Origin: Serratia proteamaculans
GTDB lineage: Bacteria; Pseudomonadota; Gammaproteobacteria; Enterobacterales; Enterobacteriaceae
Assembly (NCBI RefSeq): GCF_008830365.1
Contig: NZ_WBKI01000002.1
Coordinates: 620,001 to 684,000, forward strand
Length of the DNA: 64,000 nucleotides
Direction: 5' to 3'
The translations under genes and the position numbers were made by a program. Shown piece by piece: positions 1 to 9,830 of this stretch (positions within the stretch are counted from its first letter, which is position 1; each line of letters opens with the position of its first letter). The notes below the pieces were generated by a model. The model had not been told where the DNA came from. It made no database searches and was given only the letters and a program-made list of their open reading frames with translations.

Positions 1-2
1 GA

Positions 3-752
3 TTGTATGTCCCTGCACAAAAAGAAAACACACTTAAACCTGCAATTCTGTTTATTCATGGTGGTGGCTGGGTCTCGGGCGATTTAGATACTCATGATGT
101 ACTTTGCCGCGCCCTGGCCAATAAATTCGGTGCTGTCGTGCTGGCAATTGACTACCGTTTAGCCCCAGAGTTTCCCGCCCCAATAGGGATTGAAGATAGC
201 TATGCAGCCTTACAATGGTTACATCAGCAGGCAGAGACGTTGAAGATCGACCGCAATGCTATTGCAGTAACCGGTGACAGCGCGGGAGCGACAATAGCTA
301 TAGTGGTGAATACCCTCACCCGTGATCGTAAAGGCCCTCCCATTTGTGCACAGTGGTTGATGTATCCCAGTGCCAGTTTCGATTTTGACACGCCATCCTT
401 CGCCGTATTTGGTGAAACTAATTTCCCTACTACTGACATTATGAAATTTGTGGCAAGTTGTTACCTCCCTGAAGGGATGGCAATAAACGATCCGCTCGTT
501 TCACCATTATATGGAAATCACCATCACCTTTCCCCGACACTTATATCCGTAGGTGACAATGATCCACTTTACGATGGATGTATACAGTTGGGCGATGTTT
601 TAAACCATGCGGGAGTAACAACCCTGGTTAACGTGTATAAAAATGCTGAGCATGGTTTTATTCAATTCTTTAAAGATACCACCACCCATCCGGCAGGCAT
701 GGCTGGATTAAAAGATGGGGTGACTTTTTTGAAACATTACTTGCGCCCCTGA
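3..752 (+). CDS. alpha/beta hydrolase of the HSL (Aes-like) esterase family, 5' end cut off
   Basis: The reading frame is open from the left edge, so the true start lies outside the window; 249 residues are visible. It shows the oxyanion-hole motif HGGGW near residue 20, the nucleophile motif GDSAG near residue 92, and a late Asp (GDNDPLYD) and His (AEHGF) that complete a Ser-Asp-His triad. This is the hormone-sensitive-lipase-like carboxylesterase family that includes E. coli Aes, which hydrolyses short-chain acyl esters in the cytoplasm. The substrate cannot be read from sequence. E. coli aes sits between gsk and hemH; that slot is empty further along this window, but orthology with aes is not shown. 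Its last 16 bases overlap a start-less ORF fragment on the other strand. Confidence 0.85.
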   Translation: MYVPAQKENTLKPAILFIHGGGWVSGDLDTHDVLCRALANKFGAVVLAIDYRLAPEFPAPIGIEDSYAALQWLHQQAETLKIDRNAIAVTGDSAGATIAIVVNTLTRDRKGPPICAQWLMYPSASFDFDTPSFAVFGETNFPTTDIMKFVASCYLPEGMAINDPLVSPLYGNHHHLSPTLISVGDNDPLYDGCIQLGDVLNHAGVTTLVNVYKNAEHGFIQFFKDTTTHPAGMAGLKDGVTFLKHYLRP

Positions 753-871
753 TCTTCTTTTTTGGGGGGATATTCCCAGACTTTTCCGTCCCCCAGTTTC
801 AGGTCTGCAACGCGTTTATCCAGGTCAACAAGCTGATTGCTACTTTTGAAGAGCTGCCTCGTTTCCCCATA
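737..871 (-). pseudogene. start-less ORF fragment, possible gene relic
   Basis: Read on the minus strand, this frame runs 44 codons between TGA (872-874) and TAA (737-739) without ATG, GTG or TTG. The residues look protein-like (RQLFKSSNQLVDLDKRVADL, then a charged WEYPPKKED tail). It overlaps the end of the esterase gene. I do not recognise the family. Its place beyond the 3' end of tRNA-Arg, a known phage integration target, makes a remnant of an integrated element plausible, but this is inference. Confidence 0.3.
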
Positions 872-879
872 TCATTTAA

Positions 880-972
880 CCAAACATACGAGAAAAAATT
901 GACGAAGTCTTGGCGGACAATGTCACTAATCTGGCACTTTTGGAAAAAGCAGCTGTTGAGGAAGAGGCTTAA
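880..972 (+). pseudogene. start-less ORF fragment, possible gene relic
   Basis: Thirty codons lie between TAA (877-879) and TAA (970-972) with no ATG or GTG start; the only possible initiator is a TTG without a Shine-Dalgarno sequence. The encoded tail is acidic and helix-like (EKIDEVLADNVTNLALLEKA, then VEEEA), as in a real C-terminus, but its family is unknown to me. It ends 15 bases from the tRNA-Arg 3' end. It is probably the 3' stub of a lost gene; chance remains possible. Confidence 0.3.
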
Positions 973-987
973 TTCGTTGAATCTAAA

Positions 988-1064
988 TGGTACGCCCTAC
1001 AGGGCTCGAACCTGTGACCTACGGCTTAGAAGGCCGTTGCTCTATCCAACTGAGCTAAGGGCGC
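988..1064 (-). tRNA. argU: tRNA-Arg (anticodon TCT), argU
   Basis: The minus strand gives a 77-nt cloverleaf from GCGCCCTTAGCTC to an encoded CCA end (TGG at 988-990). The D-loop AGTTGGATAGAGC and T-arm GGTTCGAACC are intact. The anticodon is TCT (complement AGA at 1028-1030), so it reads AGA and AGG codons. The gene lies beside folD as in E. coli, where argU is the attachment site of prophage DLP12. Confidence 0.97.
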
Positions 1065-1098
1065 ATTGGGATGCGGCAACCGAGGGTTGCGGGAGGGG

Positions 1099-1126
1099 AT
1101 TATACGGTCAGGGGTCACTGAGTCAA
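1099..1126 (-). promoter_or_regulatory. sigma70 promoter of tRNA-Arg
   Basis: On the minus strand TTGACT (1126-1121) and TATAAT (1104-1099) are separated by 16 bp and stand about 35 bp before the tRNA. A GC-rich stretch follows the -10 box, the discriminator pattern typical of stable-RNA promoters under stringent control. Confidence 0.85.
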
Positions 1127-1396
1127 TGCCTTTTCATGACGTTACGGCTGTAGCCGTGCTTTATGGTGTTTTTTCAGCCATTACAGATATCGCTATGAAG
1201 TTAACATCGTTATTTATCTTGAGTTCGGCTCAGTACCGGGCGGTAAAAAGGTGTAGAGGATCATTCTGTTGGCATAAAAAAACGTAAATCATGTCAGGCA
1301 AACGGCGTCGAACACGATTCAGCGCCTGACAGCGCGCTCCGCTTCTGACAAAATAGCGTCATCCCCGCTTTTCTTAATTGATGGATTTCCTCACTG
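1127..1396. other. non-coding region between argU promoter and folD
   Basis: No convincing gene is seen. It must hold the folD promoter; I find no strong -35/-10 pair. A 7-bp inverted repeat, GTCAGGC at 1293-1299 and GCCTGAC at 1324-1330, could form a stem with a 24-nt loop. It has no T-run, so it is not an obvious terminator. Confidence 0.5.
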
Positions 1397-2263
1397 ATGT
1401 CAGCAAAGATTATTGATGGTAAAACGATTGCGCAGCAGGTTAGAAACGAAGTGGCTGAGCAAGTTAAACAACGTCTGGCTGCCGGTAAACGCGCGCCGGG
1501 CCTGGCAGTCGTACTGGTTGGCGAAAACCCGGCCTCACAGATTTATGTCGCCAGCAAACGCCGCGCCTGTGATGAAGTGGGTTTCCTCTCCCGCTCCTAT
1601 GATTTGCCTGCCACCACCAGTGAGGCCGAACTGCTGGCGCTGATCGATCAACTGAATACCGACGGCGAGATCGACGGTATTTTAGTGCAGTTGCCGCTGC
1701 CTGCCGGCATCGATAACGTCAAAGTGCTGGAACGTATTCATCCGGATAAAGACGTCGACGGTTTCCATCCGTACAACGTCGGTCGCCTGTGCCAGCGCTC
1801 GCCTAAACTGCGTCCTTGCACCCCACGCGGTATCGTCACCCTGCTCGAGCGTTATAACATCGATACCTATGGCCTGAATGCCGTCGTGGTTGGCGCATCC
1901 AACATCGTCGGTCGCCCAATGAGTATGGAGCTGCTGCTGGCCGGTTGCACCACCACCGTGACCCACCGGTTCACCAAAAATCTGCGTCATCACGTTGAAA
2001 ACGCCGATCTGCTGGTGGTCGCGGTCGGTAAACCGGGCTTTATTCCGGGTGATTGGATCAAACCGGGTGCGATCGTGGTGGATGTCGGCATTAACCGCCT
2101 GGAAAGTGGTAAAGTAGTCGGCGACGTAGATTTTGAAGCCGCCAGCGAGCGCGCAGCCTACATTACTCCGGTTCCGGGTGGCGTTGGCCCAATGACCGTT
2201 GCTACACTGATCCAAAATACCTTGCAGGCCTGCGAGGTTTATCACGACGTTCAACCTAAATAA
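1397..2263 (+). CDS. folD: bifunctional methylenetetrahydrofolate dehydrogenase/methenyltetrahydrofolate cyclohydrolase FolD
   Basis: FolD interconverts 5,10-methylene-, 5,10-methenyl- and 10-formyl-tetrahydrofolate in the cytosol, supplying one-carbon units for purines and fMet. At 288 residues it has the family length. Visible are the substrate-site motif [12 protein letters not shown] with Tyr50 and Lys54, the NADP-binding loop [12 protein letters not shown] near residue 163, and the signature [12 protein letters not shown] near residue 262. It starts at ATG 1397. ybcJ follows 10 bp downstream, the same pair as in E. coli, so the two are likely co-transcribed. Confidence 0.98.
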   Translation: MSAKIIDGKTIAQQVRNEVAEQVKQRLAAGKRAPGLAVVLVGENPASQIYVASKRRACDEVGFLSRSYDLPATTSEAELLALIDQLNTDGEIDGILVQLPLPAGIDNVKVLERIHPDKDVDGFHPYNVGRLCQRSPKLRPCTPRGIVTLLERYNIDTYGLNAVVVGASNIVGRPMSMELLLAGCTTTVTHRFTKNLRHHVENADLLVVAVGKPGFIPGDWIKPGAIVVDVGINRLESGKVVGDVDFEAASERAAYITPVPGGVGPMTVATLIQNTLQACEVYHDVQPK

Positions 2264-2273
2264 GTAAGGCAGT

Positions 2274-2486
2274 ATGGAAACTTTTAATCTGGATAATCAC
2301 CCGCACGTCGAACTGTGCGACCTGCTCAAATTCCAGGGCTGGTGTGAAAGCGGCGGTGGCGCCAAAGAAGTCATCGCCGATGGGCAGGTGAAAGTGAACG
2401 GCAAAGTAGAAACGCGTAAGCGCTGCAAAATCGTTGCCGATCAGGTAGTCGAGTATAACGGCAGCAAGGTTGTCGTTAAGCCGTAA
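2274..2486 (+). CDS. ybcJ: S4-domain RNA-binding protein YbcJ
   Basis: A 70-residue protein made almost entirely of one S4-like RNA-binding fold. The C-terminal half has the S4 pattern AKEVIADGQVKVNGKVETRK with the basic strand RKRCK. E. coli YbcJ is the same size and also lies just downstream of folD; its biological role is poorly defined. A small RNA- or ribosome-associated function is inferred from the fold. The gene is closed by a bidirectional terminator at 2505-2534 shared with convergent cysS. Confidence 0.9.
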   Translation: METFNLDNHPHVELCDLLKFQGWCESGGGAKEVIADGQVKVNGKVETRKRCKIVADQVVEYNGSKVVVKP

Positions 2487-2504
2487 GCCGTGCTCCATAA
2501 AAAA

Positions 2505-2534
2505 GGCGCTGAGGGTTAACTCAGCGCCTTTTTT
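2505..2534. terminator. bidirectional terminator between ybcJ and cysS
   Basis: A 9-bp stem GGCGCTGAG/CTCAGCGCC with a 6-nt loop is followed by TTTTTT on the plus strand and preceded by an A-run that becomes a T-run on the minus strand. It can end both convergent units. Confidence 0.92.
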
Positions 2535-2554
2535 GTTTGTCAGCCTAAAGCGAA

Positions 2555-3940
2555 TTACTTACGGCGCCAGGTGGTCCCCTGCGGGCCATCTTCCAGCACG
2601 ATGTTCATCTCGTTCAAGCGGTCGCGCGCGGCATCCGCCAGCGCCCAATCTTTAGCTTTGCGCGCGTCGTTGCGCTGTTTGATCAAGGCTTCGATCTCCG
2701 CCACTTCACCGTCGTCAGCCTGTGCGCCGCCCTGCAGGAACAGCTCCGGTTCTTGCTGCAACAGGCCCAACACCTTCGCCAGCTTGCGCAGTTCCGCCGC
2801 CAGCCCGTTGGCTGCCATCAGATCTTCAGCCTTCAGGCGGTTAACCTCACGCGCCAAATCAAACAGCGCAGAGTAAGCTTCTGGCGTATTGAAGTCGTCG
2901 TCCATTGCCTCGCGGAAGCGGGCTTCGAACACTTCGCCACCGGCCGGTTGAGCGTTGACGTCGGTACCACGCAGCGCGGTGTACAGACGTTCCAGGGCAG
3001 TACGCGCCTGCTTCAGGTTCTCTTCGCTGTAGTTCAGTTGGCTACGATAGTGACCAGACATCAGGAAGTAGCGCACGGTTTCGGCGTCGTAGTAGCCCAG
3101 CACGTCGCGGATGGTGAAGAAGTTATCCAGCGATTTCGACATTTTTTCTTTGTCGATCATCACCATACCGGAATGCATCCAGTAGTTGACGTACGGGCCA
3201 TCGTGCGCACAGCTCGACTGGGCAATTTCGTTCTCGTGGTGCGGGAACATCAGATCGGACCCGCCGCCGTGGATGTCAAAATGAGTGCCCAGCTGCTTGC
3301 AGTTCATGGCAGAACATTCAATGTGCCAACCCGGACGGCCTGCGCCCCATGGCGATTCCCAGCTCGGTTCGCCCGGCTTGGACATTTTCCACAGCACGAA
3401 ATCCATCGGGTTGCGTTTCACGTCGTCGATTTCTACGCGTGCACCGGCCTGCAACTGATCCAGATCCTGGCGTGACAACAAGCCGTATTGTGGATCGCTG
3501 TCGATGGAGAACATCACATCGCCGTTGCTGGCCACATAAGCGTGATCGCGATCGATCAGGCGCTGGGTGATCTCAATGATCTCGGCAATATGCTGGGTAG
3601 CCCGCGGTTCGATGTCCGGGCGTTCAATCAGCAGGGAGTCGAAATCAGCGTGCATCTCTGCCAGCATGCGCGTGGTCAGTTGATCGCAGCTTTCGCCATT
3701 CTCTGTCGCGCGGCGGATAATTTTATCGTCAACGTCGGTAACGTTACGCACGTAGTTCAGCGAATAGCCGAGGTAACGCAAATAACGCGCGACGACGTCG
3801 AAAGCAACAAAGGTACGCCCGTGGCCGATATGACACAGGTCATAGATGGTTACCCCGCACACGTACATGCCAACTTTACCGGCATGAATGGGTTTAAATT
3901 CCTCTTTTTGACGACTCAGGGTATTAAAAATCTTTAGCAT
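2555..3940 (-). CDS. cysS: cysteinyl-tRNA synthetase
   Basis: Charges tRNA-Cys with cysteine. With the ATG at 3940 the protein is [11 protein letters not shown]... and 461 residues, the same as E. coli CysS; the frame extends 10 codons upstream but without support. Class I signatures are clear: HIGH at residues 37-40, preceded by zinc-ligand Cys28 (YVCGVTIYD), and KMSKS near residue 266. Other zinc-site elements are WHIECSAM and [15 protein letters not shown]. It stands alone, divergent from ppiB, with a shared terminator downstream. Confidence 0.98.
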   Translation of the reverse strand: MLKIFNTLSRQKEEFKPIHAGKVGMYVCGVTIYDLCHIGHGRTFVAFDVVARYLRYLGYSLNYVRNVTDVDDKIIRRATENGESCDQLTTRMLAEMHADFDSLLIERPDIEPRATQHIAEIIEITQRLIDRDHAYVASNGDVMFSIDSDPQYGLLSRQDLDQLQAGARVEIDDVKRNPMDFVLWKMSKPGEPSWESPWGAGRPGWHIECSAMNCKQLGTHFDIHGGGSDLMFPHHENEIAQSSCAHDGPYVNYWMHSGMVMIDKEKMSKSLDNFFTIRDVLGYYDAETVRYFLMSGHYRSQLNYSEENLKQARTALERLYTALRGTDVNAQPAGGEVFEARFREAMDDDFNTPEAYSALFDLAREVNRLKAEDLMAANGLAAELRKLAKVLGLLQQEPELFLQGGAQADDGEVAEIEALIKQRNDARKAKDWALADAARDRLNEMNIVLEDGPQGTTWRRK

Positions 3941-4242
3941 CGGGACATTCCGTGGTGTGCGTGATAACAAAAATAGTAATTAGGCGATTCACCCAGCAGC
4001 GTATTGAAACCCGAAGCCTGATCTAATGCAAGGTTAAGGCCGTGGTTTGCTAAGCTGAGAGGTGGAAAACGGTGAGAAATCAGCGATCGCCACTAATGTT
4101 ATAATATAACAATTATCGTTTTACCACAGCCAGCGTGCGGTTTAGCCGCTGCTGACTGATTAAAGGAGATATGTTATAACGGCGGTCTGATTGTTCACTC
4201 GATCCTTGTGACATCTCAATTCATCTTGTTAGGACTAAAACT
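3941..4242. promoter_or_regulatory. divergent control region cysS / ppiB
   Basis: There is no gene in these 302 bp. A perfect TATAAT is at 4100-4105 inside the near-palindrome GTTATAATATAAC, which offers -10-like boxes on both strands; no good -35 accompanies it on the plus strand. It probably contains the promoters for both divergent genes. Confidence 0.5.
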
Positions 4243-4737
4243 ATGGTTACTTTCCACACTAATCACGGCGATATCGTTATCAACACCTTTGCTGACAAAG
4301 CACCGGTTACCGTTGAAAACTTCCTGAACTACTGCCGTGACGGTTTCTACAATAACACCATTTTCCACCGTGTTATCAATGGCTTTATGGTTCAGGGCGG
4401 CGGTTTTGAGCCGGGCATGACCCAGAAAGACACCAAAGCGACTATCAAGAACGAAGCCAACAACGGTCTGAAAAACACCATCGGTACCCTGGCAATGGCT
4501 CGCACCAACGATCCACACTCTGCGACCGCACAGTTCTTCATCAACGTGGCAGACAACGACTTCCTGAACTTCCGCGGCGAAAACGCGCAGGGCTGGGGCT
4601 ACTGCGTATTTGCTGAAGTGTCTGAAGGTATGGACGTGGTTAACAAGATCAAAGCGGTGAAAACTGGCCGTAGCGGCATGCACCAGGACGTACCGGTAGA
4701 AGACGTGATCGTCACTAGCGTTACCGTCAGCGAGTAA
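4243..4737 (+). CDS. ppiB: cytoplasmic peptidyl-prolyl cis-trans isomerase B (cyclophilin)
   Basis: A 164-residue single-domain cyclophilin without a signal peptide, hence the cytosolic enzyme PpiB, which catalyses prolyl isomerisation in folding proteins. Active-site elements are visible: [15 protein letters not shown] (catalytic Arg) near residue 45, [15 protein letters not shown] near residue 100, and the late WGYCVFAEV. The gene is followed 10 bp later by lpxH, the same order as E. coli ppiB-lpxH-purE-purK. Confidence 0.97.
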   Translation: MVTFHTNHGDIVINTFADKAPVTVENFLNYCRDGFYNNTIFHRVINGFMVQGGGFEPGMTQKDTKATIKNEANNGLKNTIGTLAMARTNDPHSATAQFFINVADNDFLNFRGENAQGWGYCVFAEVSEGMDVVNKIKAVKTGRSGMHQDVPVEDVIVTSVTVSE

Positions 4738-4747
4738 TCGCGGCTGC

Positions 4748-5470
4748 ATGAACACGCTGTTCATCGCAGATCTGCATTTAAGCGCACAGGAACCGGCAAT
4801 TACTGCCGGTTTTCTGCGTTTTCTGCGGCAAGATGCTCCCCACGCCGACGCCCTGTACATTCTTGGCGACCTGTTTGAAGCCTGGATCGGTGATGACGAT
4901 CCCGAGCCGCTGCACGGCGAAATCGCCGCAGCCCTGAAGGCGCTGCAACAGACTGGCGTCCCCTGCTACTTTATCCACGGCAACCGTGATTTTCTGGTCG
5001 GCAAACGCTTTGCCCGCGCCAGCGGCATGCAACTGCTGCCGGAAGAAAAAGTGCTGGATCTGTATGGCCGAAAAATCCTGATCCTGCATGGCGACACGCT
5101 GTGTACCGACGATCAGGCCTACCAACAGTTCCGTCGTAAAGTACACAATCCCCTGATCCAAAAACTGTTTCTGGCGATGCCGCTACGCTGGCGACTGAAG
5201 ATCGCTGCCAAAATGCGGGCCCGCAGCCAGCAAAGCAACCAGTACAAGTCGGAATCGATTATGGACGTCAACCCACAAGCGGTTGAGCAGGCAATGCTGC
5301 GCCACCAGGTTCACTGGATGATCCACGGCCACACTCACCGCCCGGCGGTGCATGAATTGGCATTGAGCAACGGCAAAGCCCACCGCGTGGTGCTGGGTGC
5401 CTGGCACGTCGAAGGCTCAATGATCAAAGTCAGCGCCGATGCCGTCGAACTGATCCAGTTCCCGTTCTAA
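4748..5470 (+). CDS. lpxH: UDP-2,3-diacylglucosamine diphosphatase LpxH
   Basis: LpxH cleaves UDP-2,3-diacylglucosamine to lipid X and UMP in lipid A synthesis, acting at the inner face of the inner membrane. The 240-residue protein carries the calcineurin-like metallophosphoesterase motifs in order: D8-L-H10, G-D41-LFEAW, G-N79-RD, a middle His in LHGDTLC, and HGHTHRP near residue 195. It is 10 bp downstream of ppiB, so probably in one transcript. The purE promoter with its own PurR operator follows. Confidence 0.97.
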   Translation: MNTLFIADLHLSAQEPAITAGFLRFLRQDAPHADALYILGDLFEAWIGDDDPEPLHGEIAAALKALQQTGVPCYFIHGNRDFLVGKRFARASGMQLLPEEKVLDLYGRKILILHGDTLCTDDQAYQQFRRKVHNPLIQKLFLAMPLRWRLKIAAKMRARSQQSNQYKSESIMDVNPQAVEQAMLRHQVHWMIHGHTHRPAVHELALSNGKAHRVVLGAWHVEGSMIKVSADAVELIQFPF

Positions 5471-5527
5471 GTTCCTGACTTGTCGCACAGGTAAAAAAAT
5501 TCGCGCTTTTGACGATGAAAACCGGCG

Positions 5528-5565
5528 ACGCAACCGTTTTCCTCGCCGTGCGCTCATGGTATGCT
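5528..5565 (+). promoter_or_regulatory. purE promoter with PurR operator
   Basis: ACGCAACCGTTTTCCT at 5528-5543 fits the PurR consensus ACGCAAACGTTTTCGT. It overlaps a -35-like TTTTCC (5537-5542); TATGCT at 5560-5565 follows with a 17-bp spacer. The operator over the -35 box is the arrangement known for E. coli purEK, so hypoxanthine/guanine-dependent repression by PurR is expected. Confidence 0.85.
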
Positions 5566-5636
5566 CTACGCCCTCATTCGGCCTCCCGCCGCAGGCAACC
5601 GGCCGTCGTTTGTACAATCACAGGAGCCTTACACCC

Positions 5637-6161
5637 ATGGGAGCCAACGCCGCTTCAGCCACCCACGCTGGGGTCAAAATCGCAATTGTAATGGGATCGA
5701 AAAGTGACTGGGCCACCATGCAGTTTGCCGCCGACGTCCTGACCTCGCTCGATGTCCCGTTCCATGTCGAAGTCGTTTCCGCTCATCGCACGCCAGACAA
5801 GCTGTTCAGCTTTGCCGAGCAGGCAACTGATAATGGCTTTGACGTGATCATTGCCGGTGCAGGCGGTGCTGCGCACCTGCCGGGCATGCTGGCGGCGAAA
5901 ACGCTGGTTCCGGTGCTGGGTGTTCCGGTCCAAAGCGCCGCCCTAAGCGGTGTAGACAGTCTGTATTCGATCGTGCAAATGCCGCGTGGCATTCCCGTCG
6001 GCACTTTGGCGATCGGCAAAGCGGGTGCTGCCAATGCGGCCCTTCTGGCGGCACAAATTCTGGCGCTGCACGACACCGCGCTGGCACAACGCCTGGCCGA
6101 CTGGCGTCAGGCACAGACTGACGACGTGCTGAACAACCCGGATCCGCGGGAGGAAGCATGA
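5637..6161 (+). CDS. purE: N5-carboxyaminoimidazole ribonucleotide mutase
   Basis: PurE moves the carboxyl group of N5-CAIR to C4, giving CAIR in de novo purine synthesis. The ATG at 5637 is chosen because CAGGAGCC lies 9 bp upstream and the protein then begins shortly before the conserved core; longer upstream frames run through the promoter. The 174-residue product shows class I PurE signatures GSKSDWATM near residue 24 and SAHRTPDK near residue 51, plus the Ala/Gly-rich [12 protein letters not shown] loop. It overlaps purK by ATGA, indicating translational coupling. Confidence 0.97.
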   Translation: MGANAASATHAGVKIAIVMGSKSDWATMQFAADVLTSLDVPFHVEVVSAHRTPDKLFSFAEQATDNGFDVIIAGAGGAAHLPGMLAAKTLVPVLGVPVQSAALSGVDSLYSIVQMPRGIPVGTLAIGKAGAANAALLAAQILALHDTALAQRLADWRQAQTDDVLNNPDPREEA

Positions 6162-7225
6162 AGCCGGTTTGTGTACTGGGCAACGGCCAGTTAGGGCGCA
6201 TGTTACGCCAGGCCGGGGAGCCGCTGGGCATCGCCGTGTATCCGGTTGGCCTCGACGCCGAACCGGAAGCCGTGCCCTACCAGAACAGCGTGATCACCGC
6301 TGAAATCGAACGCTGGCCGGAAACCGCGCTGACGCGCGAACTGGCGACCCATAACAGCTTCGTCAACCGCGATATCTTCCCACGTCTGGCGGACCGCTTG
6401 ACGCAAAAACAGTTGCTCGATCAGCTTGGCCTGGCCACCGCGCCGTGGCAGTTGCTGGCCGATGCCGCCGAATGGCCGCAGGTGTTTGCTACCCTTGGCG
6501 AACTGGCGATCGTTAAACGCCGCGTTGGTGGGTACGACGGCCGCGGCCAGTGGCGTCTGCGCCCAGGCCAGGAAGCCGAACTGCCGGCCGACGCCTATGG
6601 CGAATGTATCGTCGAGCAGGGCATTAACTTCTCCGGTGAGGTGTCGCTGGTTGGCGCACGCGGGCATGACGGCCAGTCGGTGTTCTATCCGCTGACCCAT
6701 AACCTGCATGAAGAAGGCATTCTGCGCACCAGCGTGGCGCTGCCGCAACCCAACCCTGCCCTGCAACGGCAGGCGGAGCAAATGCTGACGGCCATTCTTG
6801 ATGAGCTGAACTACGTTGGCGTGATGGCGATGGAGTGCTTTATCGTTGGCGATCGCCTGTTGATTAACGAGCTGGCCCCCCGGGTACACAACAGTGGCCA
6901 CTGGACGCAGAACGGCGCGTCTATCAGCCAGTTCGAACTGCATCTGCGCGCTATTCTCGCCCTGCCGCTACCGAAGCCGGTAGTAAGCACGCCGTCGGTG
7001 ATGGTCAACCTGATTGGCACCGCAGTGAATCCGCAATGGCTGGCGCTGCCGCTGGTGCATCTGCACTGGTATGAGAAAGAGGTGCGTGAAGGTCGCAAGG
7101 TCGGGCACCTGAATCTGAACGATCCTGACGCCACCACGCTGCAGCAAACGTTGCAGGCATTGGCTCCGCTGCTGCCGAGCGAATACCAAAGCGGCCTGGC
7201 CTGGGCTGAGCAAAAACTGGCTTAA
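6158..7225 (+). CDS. purK: N5-carboxyaminoimidazole ribonucleotide synthase
   Basis: PurK uses ATP and bicarbonate to carboxylate AIR to N5-CAIR, the substrate of PurE encoded just upstream. It is a 355-residue ATP-grasp enzyme. The N-terminal [16 protein letters not shown] is the biotin-carboxylase-like nucleotide fold; [13 protein letters not shown] near residue 115 is the ATP-grasp loop; [28 protein letters not shown] carries the metal-binding Glu/Asn residues. It overlaps purE by 4 bp and ends at a terminator shared with convergent galE. Confidence 0.97.
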   Translation: MKPVCVLGNGQLGRMLRQAGEPLGIAVYPVGLDAEPEAVPYQNSVITAEIERWPETALTRELATHNSFVNRDIFPRLADRLTQKQLLDQLGLATAPWQLLADAAEWPQVFATLGELAIVKRRVGGYDGRGQWRLRPGQEAELPADAYGECIVEQGINFSGEVSLVGARGHDGQSVFYPLTHNLHEEGILRTSVALPQPNPALQRQAEQMLTAILDELNYVGVMAMECFIVGDRLLINELAPRVHNSGHWTQNGASISQFELHLRAILALPLPKPVVSTPSVMVNLIGTAVNPQWLALPLVHLHWYEKEVREGRKVGHLNLNDPDATTLQQTLQALAPLLPSEYQSGLAWAEQKLA

Positions 7226-7248
7226 ACGTTTCCCCGTGCCAAAAACAA

Positions 7249-7279
7249 AGGGTTCAACTCATAGAGCTGAACCTTTTTT
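7249..7279. terminator. terminator between purK and galE
   Basis: The hairpin pairs AGGGTTCA with TGAACCTT around a short loop and is followed by TTTTTT on the plus strand. It ends purEK and, less strongly, convergent galE. Confidence 0.8.
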
Positions 7280-7294
7280 ATTGCCGATGAGAAG

Positions 7295-8311
7295 CTAGCG
7301 GGTATAGCCCTGCGGATTTTTACTCTGCCAGTTCCAGGTATCGCGCATCATCACGTCTAGCCCGCGTTGCACCTGCCAACCCAGTTCCTGTTTCGCCAGC
7401 CCGGCATCGGCCCAGAAGGCAGGTAAGTCGCCTGCGCGGCGCGGTAAGATCTGATAAGGAATGACAACCCCCGAGGCCTTTTCAAACGCCTGCACCATTT
7501 CCAGCACCGAGTAGCCGACCCCGGAACCCAGGTTGTAGGCTTTAAAACCGACGATCTGAGCTAAATGATCCATCGCCGCCAGATGGCCCTGCGCCACGTC
7601 CATCACGTGGATATAATCACGCACGCCCGTGCCGTCTTTAGTCGGGTAGTCGCCGCCGAACACGCTCAGGGTTTCCCGCTGGCCAATCGCCACCTGCGCG
7701 ATATAAGGCAGCAGGTTATTGGGGATGCCGCTCGGATCTTCGCCAATCAGGCCAGACTCGTGGGCACCCACCGGGTTGAAATAGCGCAGCGCGATAATCG
7801 AAAATGCCGGTTCGGCCCTGGCAAAATCCTGCAGGATCTGTTCGACCATCCATTTGGAAGTACCGTAGGGACTGGTGGTGCCACCGATCGGCATATCTTC
7901 CCGGTAAGGCACCGGGGCATGTTCTCCGTACACCGTGGCGGAGGAGCTGAAGATAAACTGATGGACTCCCGCCTCACGCATCGCCTCCAGCAGCACCAGC
8001 GTCCCCGCCACGTTGTTCTGATAATACTCCAGGGGTTTTTGGGTGGATTCCCCCACCGCCTTCAGACCGGCAAAGTGGATCACCGAGGCAACTTTGTTTT
8101 CCTCAAAGATGCGCTTCAGGCAACCGGCATCCTGCACATCACCCTGATAGAACGTCGCGGCTTTGCCCGTCAGTTGTTTCACGCGCCGTAAAGACTCTTC
8201 AGACGCATTGATCAAATTATCCAGCACCACCACATCTTCACCACGTTCCAGCAGCGCCAGTACCGTATGTGAACCAATGTAGCCCGCGCCGCCGGTTACC
8301 AGAATCGTCAT
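7295..8311 (-). CDS. galE: UDP-glucose 4-epimerase
   Basis: GalE interconverts UDP-glucose and UDP-galactose, serving both galactose catabolism and supply of UDP-galactose for surface polysaccharides. The 338-residue protein has the extended-SDR NAD motif GGAGYIGSH at residues 7-15, the catalytic SSSATVYG stretch near residue 122, and Y-x-x-x-K as YGTSK near residue 149. It lies 76 bp downstream of galP on the same strand, with AAGGGGAAG before its ATG. A hairpin between the two could attenuate read-through. No galT, galK or galM is in the window, unlike the E. coli galETKM operon. Confidence 0.95.
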   Translation of the reverse strand: MTILVTGGAGYIGSHTVLALLERGEDVVVLDNLINASEESLRRVKQLTGKAATFYQGDVQDAGCLKRIFEENKVASVIHFAGLKAVGESTQKPLEYYQNNVAGTLVLLEAMREAGVHQFIFSSSATVYGEHAPVPYREDMPIGGTTSPYGTSKWMVEQILQDFARAEPAFSIIALRYFNPVGAHESGLIGEDPSGIPNNLLPYIAQVAIGQRETLSVFGGDYPTKDGTGVRDYIHVMDVAQGHLAAMDHLAQIVGFKAYNLGSGVGYSVLEMVQAFEKASGVVIPYQILPRRAGDLPAFWADAGLAKQELGWQVQRGLDVMMRDTWNWQSKNPQGYTR

Positions 8312-8343
8312 AACTTCACTTCCCCTTATTCAGTATCAGGAGC

Positions 8344-8366
8344 GAAAACCCGCCATATCTGCGGGT
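8344..8366 (-). terminator. hairpin after galP, possible attenuator before galE
   Basis: On the minus strand ACCCGC and GCGGGT form a stem around a 7-nt loop, followed by only four T residues. It may be a weak terminator allowing partial expression of galE from the galP promoter. Confidence 0.6.
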
Positions 8367-8387
8367 CTCGTGTGCCTGGTTAACCGC

Positions 8388-9794
8388 TCAGCGTGAACCA
8401 ATGTTGCGTAACGGTTTGCCGGCCATCAGATTGCGTTCGATATGTTCCAGAGAGATATTTTTCGTTTCCGGGATCAACGCCAGCGTGATGAAGATAAACA
8501 TCAGGTTGAGCGCCGCGTAGACCCAGAAAGTGTAAGCGCTGCCCAGCGAATTCAGCATGGTCAGGAATGTCGCCCCGACGATCATATTGGCGATCCAGTT
8601 GGTGGCGGTGGAACAGGTGATGCCAAAGTCACGACCTTTCAGCGGTTGGATCTCGGAACACAGCACCCAAATCAGCGGACCGGCACTCATGGCAAAACCG
8701 ACAATAAACATCAGCAGCATGATAACGGCGAAGTATTGCTCGGTCGGTGAATTCATCCCCACATGCATCATCGTCCCCAGCGCCCCCATACCCACTGCCA
8801 TGACGATAAAGCCCAGCGTCAGCGTCGGTTTGCGGCCCCAGCGGTCGACCAAGCCAATGGCGATAAAGGTGGCCAGCACGTTGACCAAACCGACAATCAC
8901 CGTCCCCCACATCTGCTGGGCGGTACTGGCAAAGCCCGCCAGACCAAAGATCTTCGGTGCGTAATACATGATAACGTTCATGCCGGTGAACTGTTGCATC
9001 ACCTGTAGCAGGACGCCGAGAAAAACGGCACGGCGGAAGTTCTTATTGTCTTTAAACAGTGACCAGCCACTTTGTTTCAGCTTGAGGCTTTCACGAATTT
9101 CGTTCAGTTCATGCTGTGCCTGAGCACTGCTGTCACGCAGTTTCTCCAAGACCTGACGCGCCTGCTCATGACGGTTACGCGAAGCCAGCCAGCGTGGGCT
9201 ATCCGGCAGGAAAAACACCCCGACCAGCAGCAGTACGGCTGGAATGGTAATCACCCCCAGCATCCAACGCCAGGCGCCGGTGTAACTGAATGCGGTATCC
9301 GACAGGTAGGCCGCCAGAATGCCGATGGTAATCATTAGCTGATACATCGAAATCATGCTGCCGCGAATTTTTTCCGGCGCGATTTCAGACAGATAAATGG
9401 GCGCCGTATAGGATGCGACCCCCACCGCCAGCCCGAGCAGAATACGGGACAGCAGCAAGACTTCAACGTTAGGCGCCGCCGCTGAGCACAACGAGCCCAG
9501 CACGAACAGCACTGCGCCAATCATCAGGCTGTATTTACGCCCGATACGGAAGTTCATCCAACCGCTGCCCACGGCACCGACTGCGGCCCCAAACATCATT
9601 GAGCTGACCACCCACTCCTGCTGGGAACTGGTCATATGAAACGAATCAGTGATAAACGGCAGAGCCCCCGCAATAACGCCGATATCCAGACCAAACAGCA
9701 GCCCGGCCAGTGCGGCTAAAAAACAGACGAAAAAAGTCATGCCTGCATTGCTTTGGCTTTTCTCAGCCGCCGACACTTTGACGGTAGTACTCAT
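8388..9794 (-). CDS. galP: galactose:proton symporter GalP
   Basis: An inner-membrane sugar porter of the major facilitator superfamily that brings in galactose (and glucose) with protons. Start ATG 9794 is preceded by GGAGG; the product has 468 residues and about twelve membrane segments. Family signatures are [11 protein letters not shown] in TM1, GRK after TM2, [15 protein letters not shown] at the end of the first half, the sugar-site QQFTGMN near residue 290, DRWGRK after TM8, and a PETK end motif. From memory the sequence is close to E. coli GalP throughout. Control by GalR and CRP is indicated by the upstream sites at 9858-9892. Confidence 0.95.
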   Translation of the reverse strand: MSTTVKVSAAEKSQSNAGMTFFVCFLAALAGLLFGLDIGVIAGALPFITDSFHMTSSQQEWVVSSMMFGAAVGAVGSGWMNFRIGRKYSLMIGAVLFVLGSLCSAAAPNVEVLLLSRILLGLAVGVASYTAPIYLSEIAPEKIRGSMISMYQLMITIGILAAYLSDTAFSYTGAWRWMLGVITIPAVLLLVGVFFLPDSPRWLASRNRHEQARQVLEKLRDSSAQAQHELNEIRESLKLKQSGWSLFKDNKNFRRAVFLGVLLQVMQQFTGMNVIMYYAPKIFGLAGFASTAQQMWGTVIVGLVNVLATFIAIGLVDRWGRKPTLTLGFIVMAVGMGALGTMMHVGMNSPTEQYFAVIMLLMFIVGFAMSAGPLIWVLCSEIQPLKGRDFGITCSTATNWIANMIVGATFLTMLNSLGSAYTFWVYAALNLMFIFITLALIPETKNISLEHIERNLMAGKPLRNIGSR

Positions 9795-9830
9795 ACTGCC
9801 TCCAATCGATAACGTTCTTAAGTTGCCGTT

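Noticed and set aside
1-752. Calling the first gene aes
   Set aside because: Family and motifs fit, but the 5' end is missing and the context differs from E. coli aes.
899-1287. Two short plus-strand frames across and beyond the tRNA gene
   Set aside because: One reads through the tRNA itself; neither has a ribosome binding site or protein-like composition.
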